DNA from: Actinomycetes bacterium
GTDB taxonomy: Bacteria; Actinomycetota; Actinomycetes; Actinomycetales; Actinomycetaceae
Assembly (NCBI GenBank): GCA_023387755.1
Contig: JAEWHO010000100.1
Coordinates: forward strand, 1-12,090
Length of the DNA stretch: 12,090 nucleotides
Direction of reading: 5' to 3'
Part shown: one piece after another, positions 6,692 through 12,090 of the stretch
Numbering within the stretch: position 1 is the first letter of the stretch
How the letters are laid out: each line of letters starts with the position of its first letter
Translations under genes and position numbers: made by a program
The notes under the pieces: model-generated
What the model was told of the DNA's origin: nothing
What the model saw: only the letters and a program-made list of their open reading frames with translations
Databases searched by the model: none

Positions 6692-7213
6692 TTATTTGCT
6701 CAGCCACATGACGTTCGTGCCGCAGCGTTGTGCGAAGTCAGCGGGAACGTCAGCTTGTTTTGCTACCCCCTGGATATCGACCTGCTGACCGAAGCGGTAG
6801 GACTGGCCGTTAATGGTTACGGTGTCCTTACCGTCATATTCGGCGCCGGACGGGGCAATGATCGGGGTGGGTTTGCCGCCACCGGGAACCGGTACGAAAG
6901 CGATACAGCCGCCCTGACCGACGACGATTTTGCCGTGCTGGGCACTCGCACCTTCAGCGGCTTTATCGGAGGTCAGCAGAATCTTGCCGTGGACCTCTTT
7001 ACCCTCAATAGCGCCACCGGCAGCGGGGTCCGAGGATGAGGCTTCGCTCGGCGTCGCGGCGGGCGAGTCGGTGGGGCGGGTGGCCTCGTTCGTTGGCGTC
7101 TGGGTGACCGTAACAGTAACGGTGGGCTGAGCCTTCTCATCTTCGACTGAGGAGGTGCAGGCTCCCAGGGCCAAAACACTGGCGGCCGCACATACAAGAA
7201 TGGTTCGACGCAT
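6692..7213 (-). CDS. Putative secreted lipoprotein, unknown function
   Basis: I do not recognise a named family. The 173-residue product starts with a short basic region (MRRT), a hydrophobic stretch and a lipobox ending LALGAC, so Cys19 should be lipidated and the protein anchored outside the cytoplasmic membrane. Residues about 30-68 form a Thr/Ser/Pro/Ala-rich linker beginning TVTVTVTQTPT, typical of cell-wall-spanning linkers in actinobacterial lipoproteins. The remaining ~100 residues look like a compact, mostly beta domain with only two cysteines, Cys103 and Cys164, which could form a disulfide. GAGGAG lies 5 nt before the ATG at 7213. It is convergent to gpsA and divergent from ddl, so it is probably its own transcription unit. 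A G/C inverted repeat (TCCGG/CCGGA, 7231-7244) lies in its leader. Confidence 0.82.
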   Translation of the reverse strand: MRRTILVCAAASVLALGACTSSVEDEKAQPTVTVTVTQTPTNEATRPTDSPAATPSEASSSDPAAGGAIEGKEVHGKILLTSDKAAEGASAQHGKIVVGQGGCIAFVPVPGGGKPTPIIAPSGAEYDGKDTVTINGQSYRFGQQVDIQGVAKQADVPADFAQRCGTNVMWLSK

Positions 7214-7292
7214 AAGTACTCCTCAATCTGTCCGGGGCGCCGGATTTAGCTATGCCCGCTACTTCCAGCCACCTTAGCGCGGTCTGTCGGAG

Positions 7293-7307
7293 CCCTCATC
7301 TTGAGGG
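7293..7307 (+). promoter_or_regulatory. Inverted repeat covering the ddl ribosome-binding site
   Basis: CCCTCA (7293-7298) and TGAGGG (7302-7307) are perfect 6-bp inverted arms around a TCT loop. The right arm contains the GAGGGG Shine-Dalgarno that sits 7 nt before the ddl ATG at 7316. In RNA the stem would pair off the ribosome site; in DNA the dyad could be a regulator site. Either role is inference. Confidence 0.45.
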
Positions 7308-7315
7308 GAAGGTTT

Positions 7316-8434
7316 ATGCTAGTTGAGATGAATAGCACCGTGAATTCTCAGCGTCCTCGGGTCGTTATCCTCATCGGTGGCGTCTCCGGTGAACACTCCA
7401 TTTCCTGCCTAACTGCGGCAGGAGTCTTACGCAATATAGACCAGGAGCGGTTCGACGTCGTCGTCGTTGGGATTACCCGCACCGGCGATTGGGTGCACCT
7501 CCCCGCGGACCCGGCCCCGCTGGACGGCGGTAAGGCTGAGGTCCCTGCGCACGCGCCGGCGGTGATGTTGGGACGGCGCGGCGGCGTCACCCATCTGCTC
7601 GGCATCGATGGCACCGACCTGGGCCCAGTGGATGTGGTGTTTCCGCTACTGCACGGTCCCTTCGGGGAAGACGGGACGGTCCAGGGGCTGTGCGAGATGC
7701 TCGGGGTGCGCTATGTGGGCTCCGGCGTGTTTGCCTCCGCCGCCGGAATGGATAAGTACCGCACTAAGGTGGAGTTGGCCGCCGCCGGGCTGGAGGTTGG
7801 AACCTACCAGGCAGTCCACGCTGACCAGTGGCTCGCCGACCGTGACGCGGTGCTGGAACGTTGCCAGCAGATGAACCTGCCGTTGTTTGTGAAACCCGCG
7901 CGGGCTGGCTCGTCGCTCGGTATCAGCAAGGTGACCGCGTGGGAGGACTTGCCCGCTGCAATTGAGGAAGCCCGCCAGCACGATCCGCGCATGATTATTG
8001 AGCAGGGTGTACAGGCCCGCGAGATTGAGGTGGCTGTGCTCCAGGGGCGCGACGGCCAGCCCCCGCGGGTGGCACCGGTGGGGGAAGTGGTGATGAACCT
8101 CCCGCCAGGCGCGTTTTACGATTGGGAAACCAAGTATTTTGCGCACGACGACGCCGTCACCATGGCCTGCCCCGCGGACCTACCTGCTGACCACGCCCAG
8201 GCCATTGCTGCTGCGGCCGCCCAAGCGTTCACTGTGCTGGGCTGCGAAGGACTGGCGCGGGTGGATTTCTTCTATGACGGCAGCAGCTTCCTCATCAACG
8301 AGATCAACACGATGCCCGGGATGACGCCGTACTCGATGTACCCGTTCATGTGGGGCAAAGCCGGGCTGAGCTACCGGGAACTGGTAACCGAATTGATTGA
8401 GGTGGCCTTAGCGCGGCCGGTAGGCCTGCGGTAA
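7316..8434 (+). CDS. ddl: D-alanine--D-alanine ligase
   Basis: Ddl joins two D-alanines with ATP to make the dipeptide end of the peptidoglycan precursor. The 372-residue ATP-grasp protein shows GGVSGEHSIS at the N-terminus (from residue 21), LLHGPFGEDGTVQG, the ATP-binding KPARAGSSLGISK (193-205), EIEVAVL and the metal-binding end EINTMPGMT (329-337). The omega-loop reads FYDWETKY with Lys273-Tyr274, equivalent to Lys215-Tyr216 of E. coli DdlB. Tyr marks D-Ala-D-Ala specificity, whereas D-lactate ligases of the VanA type carry His. The ATG at 7316 has GAGGGG 7 nt upstream; an in-frame TTG at 7301 lies inside the inverted repeat and is disfavoured. The stop and the preceding codons lie inside a 26-bp direct repeat that recurs just downstream. 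Confidence 0.96.
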   Translation: MLVEMNSTVNSQRPRVVILIGGVSGEHSISCLTAAGVLRNIDQERFDVVVVGITRTGDWVHLPADPAPLDGGKAEVPAHAPAVMLGRRGGVTHLLGIDGTDLGPVDVVFPLLHGPFGEDGTVQGLCEMLGVRYVGSGVFASAAGMDKYRTKVELAAAGLEVGTYQAVHADQWLADRDAVLERCQQMNLPLFVKPARAGSSLGISKVTAWEDLPAAIEEARQHDPRMIIEQGVQAREIEVAVLQGRDGQPPRVAPVGEVVMNLPPGAFYDWETKYFAHDDAVTMACPADLPADHAQAIAAAAAQAFTVLGCEGLARVDFFYDGSSFLINEINTMPGMTPYSMYPFMWGKAGLSYRELVTELIEVALARPVGLR

Positions 8435-8473
8435 CTGGGAAAGCACGGCGCGGCCGGTAGGCCTGCGGTAACT
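8411..8473 (+). repeat. Perfect 26-bp direct repeat at the ddl 3' end
   Basis: Bases 8411-8436 are repeated without change at 8448-8473, with an 11-bp spacer (37-bp period). The first copy encodes the last seven residues of Ddl (ARPVGLR), the stop and two more bases. The second is non-coding and lies between the convergent ddl and DUF3515 lipoprotein genes. The flanking bases differ at both ends, so the unit is exactly 26 bp. It looks like a local tandem duplication; no mobile-element ends are visible. Confidence 0.95.
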
Positions 8474-8491
8474 AAGTCGGCACAGCCTGCG

Positions 8492-9031
8492 CTAGTTCGA
8501 TGCGCGCGGGGCCGTTACATCGGTGGGGCCGACACATTCACGCTGCGCTGGCGCTACGTTAGCGGCGCTCTGCAGGGCCACTAAGATACCGGTGGGCTGG
8601 TCGATTCCGGCTTGGACGGGGACGACTACTTCCAGGGCGGGGCTACGGCCGTAGGTGAGGAATACCCAGGCATCTTTCGGAGCGTGGGCGGGCAGGAGCG
8701 GTGAGTCTGCCTCCGGGTTGATCCAGTCCACGCCGGCGTCGTCCTTCGCATTCTCCCCGCTTACGGCCAGGCACCGGTCGGTGGTGGGCGGCGGCGGTTC
8801 GATTCCGCAGCGGATCGTGATGGGATATTCAGCGGTGCCGTAGGCGACGGTTGCCTGCGCGTCGGTCGAGATTCGTTCCAGGCCTGCCAGCGTGCGGGGG
8901 AGTCGCTGCAGCATGCGGGCGCAGACGGGATCCGGCGCGGCAGGCGCGGCCTCCAAGTGGGTGACGGGGCTGCATCCCACGAGGGCGACGCTCAGCGCAA
9001 CCAACACCGGGAGTACAGACAGTTTCTTCAC
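8492..9031 (-). CDS. DUF3515-type lipoprotein
   Basis: The product has 179 residues. MKKL plus a hydrophobic core and a lipobox ending ALVGC put the lipidated residue at Cys20, so it should be anchored on the outer face of the membrane. The mature part has Cys38 (DPVCARMLQRLPRTLAGL), Cys75 (PITIRCGIEPP), Cys87 and Cys164, enough for two disulfides. The pattern C..LP..L.G...R followed by an aromatic-Gly stretch and I.LRCG matches my memory of DUF3515, an actinobacterial family of unknown function. The position between ddl and thiL is where DUF3515 genes sit in mycobacteria and streptomycetes. The start is GTG at 9031; an in-frame stop just upstream rules out a longer form. A GGAAGG run abuts the GTG, too close for a normal ribosome site, so the mRNA may be leaderless. 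Confidence 0.8.
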   Translation of the reverse strand: MKKLSVLPVLVALSVALVGCSPVTHLEAAPAAPDPVCARMLQRLPRTLAGLERISTDAQATVAYGTAEYPITIRCGIEPPPPTTDRCLAVSGENAKDDAGVDWINPEADSPLLPAHAPKDAWVFLTYGRSPALEVVVPVQAGIDQPTGILVALQSAANVAPAQRECVGPTDVTAPRASN

Positions 9032-9037
9032 CCTTCC

Positions 9038-9043
9038 ACGCTA
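9038..9043 (-). promoter_or_regulatory. Candidate -10 element for a leaderless DUF3515 mRNA
   Basis: On the minus strand the TANNNT hexamer TAGCGT ends exactly 6 nt before the GTG start at 9031. Transcription starting 6-7 nt after a -10 would begin at the start codon itself, the usual layout of leaderless actinobacterial genes. No clear -35 is visible. This explains why there is no correctly spaced Shine-Dalgarno. Confidence 0.4.
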
Positions 9044-9100
9044 CCGCGTTTTGTTCCCTGGCGGTGGGCCGCAACCTTTCGCGTGCCGCCTGCGACCAGT

Positions 9101-9106
9101 TAAGGT
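9101..9106 (+). promoter_or_regulatory. Candidate -10 element for thiL
   Basis: TAAGGT is a TANNNT hexamer ending 6 nt before the thiL GTG at 9113, mirroring the arrangement on the other strand. The same bases also contain AAGGTG, which could serve as a Shine-Dalgarno 5 nt from the GTG if transcription begins further upstream. The sequence cannot decide between the two readings. Confidence 0.35.
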
Positions 9107-9112
9107 GCAGAT

Positions 9113-10147
9113 GTGGTCCTCACTGTTGCTGATCTGTCCGAAGATGAGATTCTCGCTCGCCTCACCCCGCTGTTTCCGCCGCCGCATGGACCGGTGGCCA
9201 ACGGGGACGACGCCGCCGTCGTCTCCACTCCTGATGGCACGGTGGTGGCCTGTACGGATGTGCTGGTGCAGGGGCGGCATTTCCGCACCGATTGGTCGAG
9301 CGGCGCTGACGTCGGTTGGCGGGCGGTGATGCAGAATCTGTCTGATATTTCCGCTATGGGGGCGCGCCCAACGGCGATCCTCATCGATCTGGTTCTCCCC
9401 GGTGAGTTGCCCTTTGCGTGGGTGGAGGATTGCGCTCGCGGGATAGCCAATGCCTGCCAGATCGGATCACTCATCTGGGGTGCCCCGGTCGGAGTGGCAG
9501 GTGGGGACTTATCCGGCGGGGACGCAGTCGTCCTCGCAATTACTGCCCTCGGGGATATGGCCGGCGCGTCGGCGCGGGGCCGTTCGGGCGCCCAGGCTGG
9601 CGATGTTGTTGCGGTGATCGGCCAGGTGGGGTGGTCTGCGGCGGGTCTGGCGCTCGCCGAGGCTGGTTACGCCGCCGCCACGGACGCTGGCACCGGGGCG
9701 AGACCGCTGCCCGCTATCGCCCGCCAGGCACTGACGCGGTTCCGCCGCCCCGCCCCGCCACTGCGCTATGGCCGTCAATGCTTGCAGGTGAACGCGCTCA
9801 TGGACATCTCGGATGGCGTGGTGCGCGATGCGGAGCGGATGGCGCGAGCGAGCGGCATGCATATCGACCTTGATGCGGCTGCGATCGCGGCCCTGTGCGC
9901 ACAGTCGCCCCTGCTGGAGGTGGCCCGGCTGCTGGAACCGAGGGCCATGCCGGCCGATCTTCAGGGCGTTGTGCGCCGCTGGATTATGGGTGGGGGAGAG
10001 GATCACGGGCTGCTGCTCACCTGCCCGGCGGAGAAGCTCCCAGCGGGGGCGCAGGTTATTGGGAAGGTTGACGACGGCGCTGCCTGCCTCACGTTGGGGA
10101 GGGAACCTATTGGGGGTCAGGGCTGGGATCATTTTCGGCGCGGCTAG
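9113..10147 (+). CDS. thiL: Thiamine-monophosphate kinase
   Basis: ThiL phosphorylates thiamine monophosphate to thiamine diphosphate, the active cofactor, in the cytoplasm. The 344-residue protein has the PurM/ThiL-fold metal and nucleotide motifs in order: NGDDAAVV (30-37), CTDVLVQGRHFR (47-58), Asp78 in NLSDISAMGA, the glycine-rich VAGGDLSGGD (128-137), MDISDGVVRDA (230-240) and GGGEDHGLLLT near the C-terminus (usually GGEDYELL). The end, GQGWDHF, is also typical. The GTG at 9113 gives the family N-terminus TVADLSED; an overlapping ATG at 9111 is in another frame. It is divergent from the DUF3515 gene across 81 bp. The next plus-strand gene starts about 500 bp later. Confidence 0.95.
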   Translation: MVLTVADLSEDEILARLTPLFPPPHGPVANGDDAAVVSTPDGTVVACTDVLVQGRHFRTDWSSGADVGWRAVMQNLSDISAMGARPTAILIDLVLPGELPFAWVEDCARGIANACQIGSLIWGAPVGVAGGDLSGGDAVVLAITALGDMAGASARGRSGAQAGDVVAVIGQVGWSAAGLALAEAGYAAATDAGTGARPLPAIARQALTRFRRPAPPLRYGRQCLQVNALMDISDGVVRDAERMARASGMHIDLDAAAIAALCAQSPLLEVARLLEPRAMPADLQGVVRRWIMGGGEDHGLLLTCPAEKLPAGAQVIGKVDDGAACLTLGREPIGGQGWDHFRRG

Positions 10148-10191
10148 TGCGGGCGTGGGGATGGGCAGGGCAGCTGGCTGGAAAGCAGAAA

Positions 10192-10213
10192 GCCCCGGTC
10201 GAAAAACCGGGGC
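10192..10213 (-). terminator. Strong hairpin terminator after rpmB
   Basis: GCCCCGGT (10192-10199) and ACCGGGGC (10206-10213) make a perfect 8-bp stem with a 6-nt loop. On the minus strand the stem is followed by TTTCTGCTTTCC, a T-rich run, 17 bp after the rpmB stop. On the plus strand it follows thiL by 44 bp but has no T-tract, so it may serve both genes with a bias to rpmB. Confidence 0.85.
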
Positions 10214-10230
10214 AACTGACGGTCACGTAT

Positions 10231-10422
10231 TTAGGCGTTACGAGCGACCTTATTCGCCTTCAGGCACGAGGTGCACACGTTCAGGCGCTTGGGGGCGCCG
10301 TTTACCAGGGCACGCACCCGCTGAATGTTCGGGTTCCACCGGCGGGAGGTGCGCACGTGCGAGTGCGAGACGCTCTTGCCGAAAGAGGGGCCCTTGCCGC
10401 AGACGTCGCAGTTGGCAGCCAC
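10231..10422 (-). CDS. rpmB: Ribosomal protein bL28, zinc-ribbon (C+) form
   Basis: This 63-residue protein of the large ribosomal subunit opens with AANCDVCGKGPSFGKSVSHS and ends with LNVCTSCLKANKVARNA. Two CxxC pairs (CDVC near the start, CTSC near the end) form a zinc ribbon, the C+ form of L28. The cysteine-free version is the one usually made under zinc starvation. The start is GTG at 10422 with GAGGAG 7 nt upstream. An ATG at 10551 in the same frame would add 43 residues absent from L28. It is transcribed opposite to thiL and to the downstream DhaL-type gene, with its own promoter and terminator. The rpmB / DhaL-type pairing is common in actinobacteria and Firmicutes. Confidence 0.96.
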   Translation of the reverse strand: MAANCDVCGKGPSFGKSVSHSHVRTSRRWNPNIQRVRALVNGAPKRLNVCTSCLKANKVARNA

Positions 10423-10447
10423 GATGGTTCTCCTCGGGTTTCGCTTC

Positions 10448-10515
10448 CCCGCTCTCGCGGGATATTTATGGGCACCTGCCGATGGCAGGGCGTTGCCAGC
10501 CACAAATGTGGCAAC
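10448..10515 (-). promoter_or_regulatory. Dyad-rich leader of rpmB
   Basis: Three inverted repeats lie between the predicted rpmB transcription start (about 10515) and its ribosome site. The first is GTTGCCA/TGGCAAC (10492-10498 and 10509-10515), which overlaps an offset inner dyad GCCACA-AA-TGTGGC (10499-10512). The second is CCTGCC-GAT-GGCAGG (10475-10489). The third is CCCGC-TCTC-GCGGG (10448-10461). The two offset forms of the first are mutually exclusive as hairpins. The layout could be an autoregulatory leader or operator sites; no function can be assigned from sequence. Confidence 0.5.
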
Positions 10516-10521
10516 CGGTTC

Positions 10522-10551
10522 AGGATACCGAGAAAACCGCCGAATAGCCAA
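10522..10551 (-). promoter_or_regulatory. Predicted rpmB promoter
   Basis: On the minus strand TTGGCT (10546-10551) and TATCCT (10522-10527, TANNNT type) are separated by 18 bp. Transcription would start near 10515, giving a leader of about 93 nt. This is the best -35/-10 pair I see in the window. Confidence 0.55.
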
Positions 10552-10613
10552 ACTGCCACCGCAGTGCCATATCCCACACCCTCATCTTTGCGGCCCGCTG
10601 AGTGCGCGTTCGG

Positions 10614-10644
10614 TTGGGAACTGACCCCCAAAGCGCGGTAGCCT
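10614..10644 (+). promoter_or_regulatory. Candidate promoter of the DhaL/FakA-like gene
   Basis: TTGGGA (10614-10619) and TAGCCT (10639-10644) are 19 bp apart, slightly long. The predicted start would leave only about 4 nt before the ATG at 10655, where no Shine-Dalgarno is seen, so a leaderless or near-leaderless mRNA is possible. Weak, by-eye call. Confidence 0.3.
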
Positions 10645-10654
10645 GCCTGTAGTT

Positions 10655-12090
10655 ATGATCACGACGCTCACTGCCGATATTGCTCGCCGCTGGCTCACCG
10701 AAGGGGTGAGGCAGCTGGCGGCTGTGCGCACGCGTGTGGACGCTCTCAACGTCTTCCCGGTGCCCGATGCAGATACCGGCACCAATGTGGTTCTTACCGT
10801 CTCGGCGGGTATGCGTCGCGCCCAGCAACTCCCGCCGGATGCCTCCCTACCCGCACTCACGGCCGCGGTGGCGCACGGCGCGCTATGGGGGGCGCGTGGC
10901 AACTCTGGGATAATTATTTCGCAGGCCTTCCAGGCCGTTGCCCGCACCTTCGCGCAGGTACCAGAGGCCGGCCCCACCCATCTAATCCAGGCGTTAGATG
11001 CCATCGCTCTAGCCGCCCATGACGCCGTAGCCGAACCGGTTGAGGGCACCATCATTACCGTATCCAGGGCGGTCGCGGACGCCGTCGTGCAACTGCCGGT
11101 GGATACGAGCCTGGCGGAGGTTGCTGCCACCGCGCACCGTGCCGGCATCGCCTCCCTGCTCGAAACTGGTGAGCAGCTGCGGGAAGCCACCGGCGCACAG
11201 GCCACCTTCGATGCCGGCGCCGCCTCCTTCGTGGTCCTCCTAGACGCCCTCGCGCACGCCCTCGGGGTGGAGGATAGGCCCGCGATCCCGTGGGAGAGCG
11301 CCACTGACACCCCCGAAGGGCACGCCTGCCCAGAGCTGGGAGGTGGCGAGTTCGAGGTCATGTATGTGGTGCAAACGGACCGCCGCCACGCTCACCAGCT
11401 GCGCTCCCATCTGCGTAGCGTGGGCCAGAGCGTGGCTGTGGTGGCCGGGCAGGATCAGCACTGGCATGTGCACGTCCACCTGGATGATCCCGCCCAGGCA
11501 CTGCCCGATATTCCCGCCCAACAGGTGGCGGTGCGTAACCCGCACACTCCCGCGGATCACCCCCGGGTGGTCGCTACCTGCACCGCGCCCGGACTGTTAG
11601 AGCACCTGGCACGCTGCGGCGCCGTCGCCCTCCTGAACCCCACCCGCGATGCACTCATCCAAACCCTCATAGATGCGCCCGCCGCCACCATCCTGCCCGC
11701 CTCCGAGACGATTACGGCTATGGCCCGGGAAGTGGCGGATGATCCGCTTATCAAAGCCGAAGGGATTACGGTCCAGGTGGCCGATACAGACTGTGACCCG
11801 CATGTATTCGCTGCCTGCGCCGAATGGGGGGTGGCGCAACTCGTGGACGAGCACGCCCACCCGCACCCCATCGCGAATGATGTGGCCGCTGAGGCGCGCG
11901 TCATCGACATCACCGCCAATAGCGCCCACCAGGTGGAATCCCTGGCGGCCGCGGCACTCCGGCAGTTGCACCCCGAGGGGGAACCGGTGACGGTATTCGT
12001 CGGCGATACCCCGCTCGCACCCGTCCTGGCCGCGGCTATCCGGCAGGCGTTGCCGGACAGTGACGTCACTGAGCTTCCCTCCGCGCAGCG
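10655..12090 (+). CDS. DhaL-domain (DAK2) protein, FakA/YloV-like, 3' end cut by window
   Basis: The frame is open from the ATG at 10655 to the window end, 478 residues without a stop. An N-terminal DhaL (DAK phosphatase/kinase) domain spans about 1-205. It contains NVFPVPDADTGTN (32-44) with Asp38 and Asp40 at the metal-binding positions, GARGNSGIIISQ (79-90), EPVEGTIITVSRA (127-139) and FDAGAASFVVLLDAL (185-199). A FakA-type middle domain follows (EFEVMYVVQTD, and HVHVHLDDP at 271-279), then a DegV-like C-terminal region (from about 305, with LLNPTRDALI). FakA is the ATP-binding subunit of fatty acid kinase and works with a separate FakB. The family call is good, but the kinase role is uncertain. 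The usual PVPDGDTGTNM reads PVPDADTGTNV, and the usual GGQTMNPS and LPNN blocks of the C-terminal domain are degenerate. recG often follows in relatives, but it lies outside. Confidence 0.88.
   Translation, partial: MITTLTADIARRWLTEGVRQLAAVRTRVDALNVFPVPDADTGTNVVLTVSAGMRRAQQLPPDASLPALTAAVAHGALWGARGNSGIIISQAFQAVARTFAQVPEAGPTHLIQALDAIALAAHDAVAEPVEGTIITVSRAVADAVVQLPVDTSLAEVAATAHRAGIASLLETGEQLREATGAQATFDAGAASFVVLLDALAHALGVEDRPAIPWESATDTPEGHACPELGGGEFEVMYVVQTDRRHAHQLRSHLRSVGQSVAVVAGQDQHWHVHVHLDDPAQALPDIPAQQVAVRNPHTPADHPRVVATCTAPGLLEHLARCGAVALLNPTRDALIQTLIDAPAATILPASETITAMAREVADDPLIKAEGITVQVADTDCDPHVFAACAEWGVAQLVDEHAHPHPIANDVAAEARVIDITANSAHQVESLAAAALRQLHPEGEPVTVFVGDTPLAPVLAAAIRQALPDSDVTELPSAQ

Noticed and set aside
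7231..7244. TCCGG-GGCG-CCGGA dyad upstream of the lipoprotein gene as a terminator or operator
   Set aside because: No T-tract, only 5-bp G/C arms, expected by chance in GC-rich DNA. Kept only as a note in the gene entry.
8411..8473. CRISPR array or mobile-element attachment site
   Set aside because: Only two repeat units with an 11-bp spacer, one of them coding for the end of Ddl, and no integrase or cas gene nearby.
8435..8491. Terminator between convergent ddl and the DUF3515 gene
   Set aside because: I found no stable stem with a T-run. The region is mostly the second copy of the 26-bp direct repeat.
9509..10132. Minus-strand 207-codon open frame inside thiL
   Set aside because: Shadow of ThiL; composition is Arg/Pro/His-rich and there is no ribosome site or recognisable domain.
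10423..10551. Long form of L28 starting at an ATG at 10551
   Set aside because: It would make L28 106 residues with a 43-residue extension unknown in the family. GTG at 10422 has GAGGAG at 7 nt and the extension covers the predicted promoter and leader.
10423..10654. Zur operator upstream of rpmB
   Set aside because: The dyads present are G/C-rich and do not resemble the A/T-rich TGA...TCA type of Zur box. C+ L28 genes are usually not the Zur-repressed copy.
10582..11361. Minus-strand 259-codon open frame opposite the DhaL-type gene
   Set aside because: Ser/Ala/Thr-rich antisense translation. The plus strand shows DhaL motifs in order, though it has no stop within the window.

Overview
The window is GC-rich chromosomal DNA from an actinobacterium, most likely of the Actinomycetales/Actinomycetaceae type. 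This is judged from gene order and protein motifs only; no database was searched. The order IclR regulator / leuC-leuD / gpsA / ddl / DUF3515 lipoprotein / thiL / rpmB / DhaL-type protein is, as I recall, the same block found around leuCD-gpsA-ddl-thiL-rpmB in Mycobacterium and other actinobacteria. It is modified here by a murA-plsC pair between leuD and gpsA. I see no transposase, integrase, tRNA, rRNA, CRISPR array or phage gene.

Left end (1-573, minus strand): a two-gene sulfur-stress module. A CsoR-superfamily repressor (239-505) has the two cysteines of the family but alanine where copper-sensing CsoR has histidine, so it looks like a persulfide sensor of the CstR type. Just downstream is the start of a CoA-disulfide/CoA-persulfide reductase, cut by the window edge. 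A near-perfect 24-bp dyad (538-561) overlaps the predicted promoter and is the likely operator.

Leucine block (575-3389): an IclR-type regulator of the NdgR/LtbR kind is transcribed divergently from leuC-leuD (isopropylmalate isomerase). A 15-bp palindrome between them (1334-1348) is the probable operator. The leuC start is placed at 1390 rather than at the upstream ATG.

Envelope block (3580-8434): murA, plsC and gpsA overlap head to tail and probably form one operon for peptidoglycan and phospholipid precursors. An inward-facing lipoprotein gene of unknown function and a terminator separate them from ddl, whose Shine-Dalgarno sequence is buried in an inverted repeat. The last 26 bp of the ddl region are duplicated just past the stop codon.

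Right end (8492-12090): a DUF3515-type lipoprotein gene is divergent from thiL, with -10-like hexamers exactly 6 nt from both GTG starts. The zinc-ribbon form of rpmB (ribosomal protein L28) has a dyad-rich leader and a clear terminator. The window closes inside a long DhaL/FakA-like gene that runs off the edge. Most of the window is conserved housekeeping DNA. The persulfide module, the dyads near gene starts and the duplicated ddl tail are the parts most worth a second look; I did not find a novel multi-gene system.
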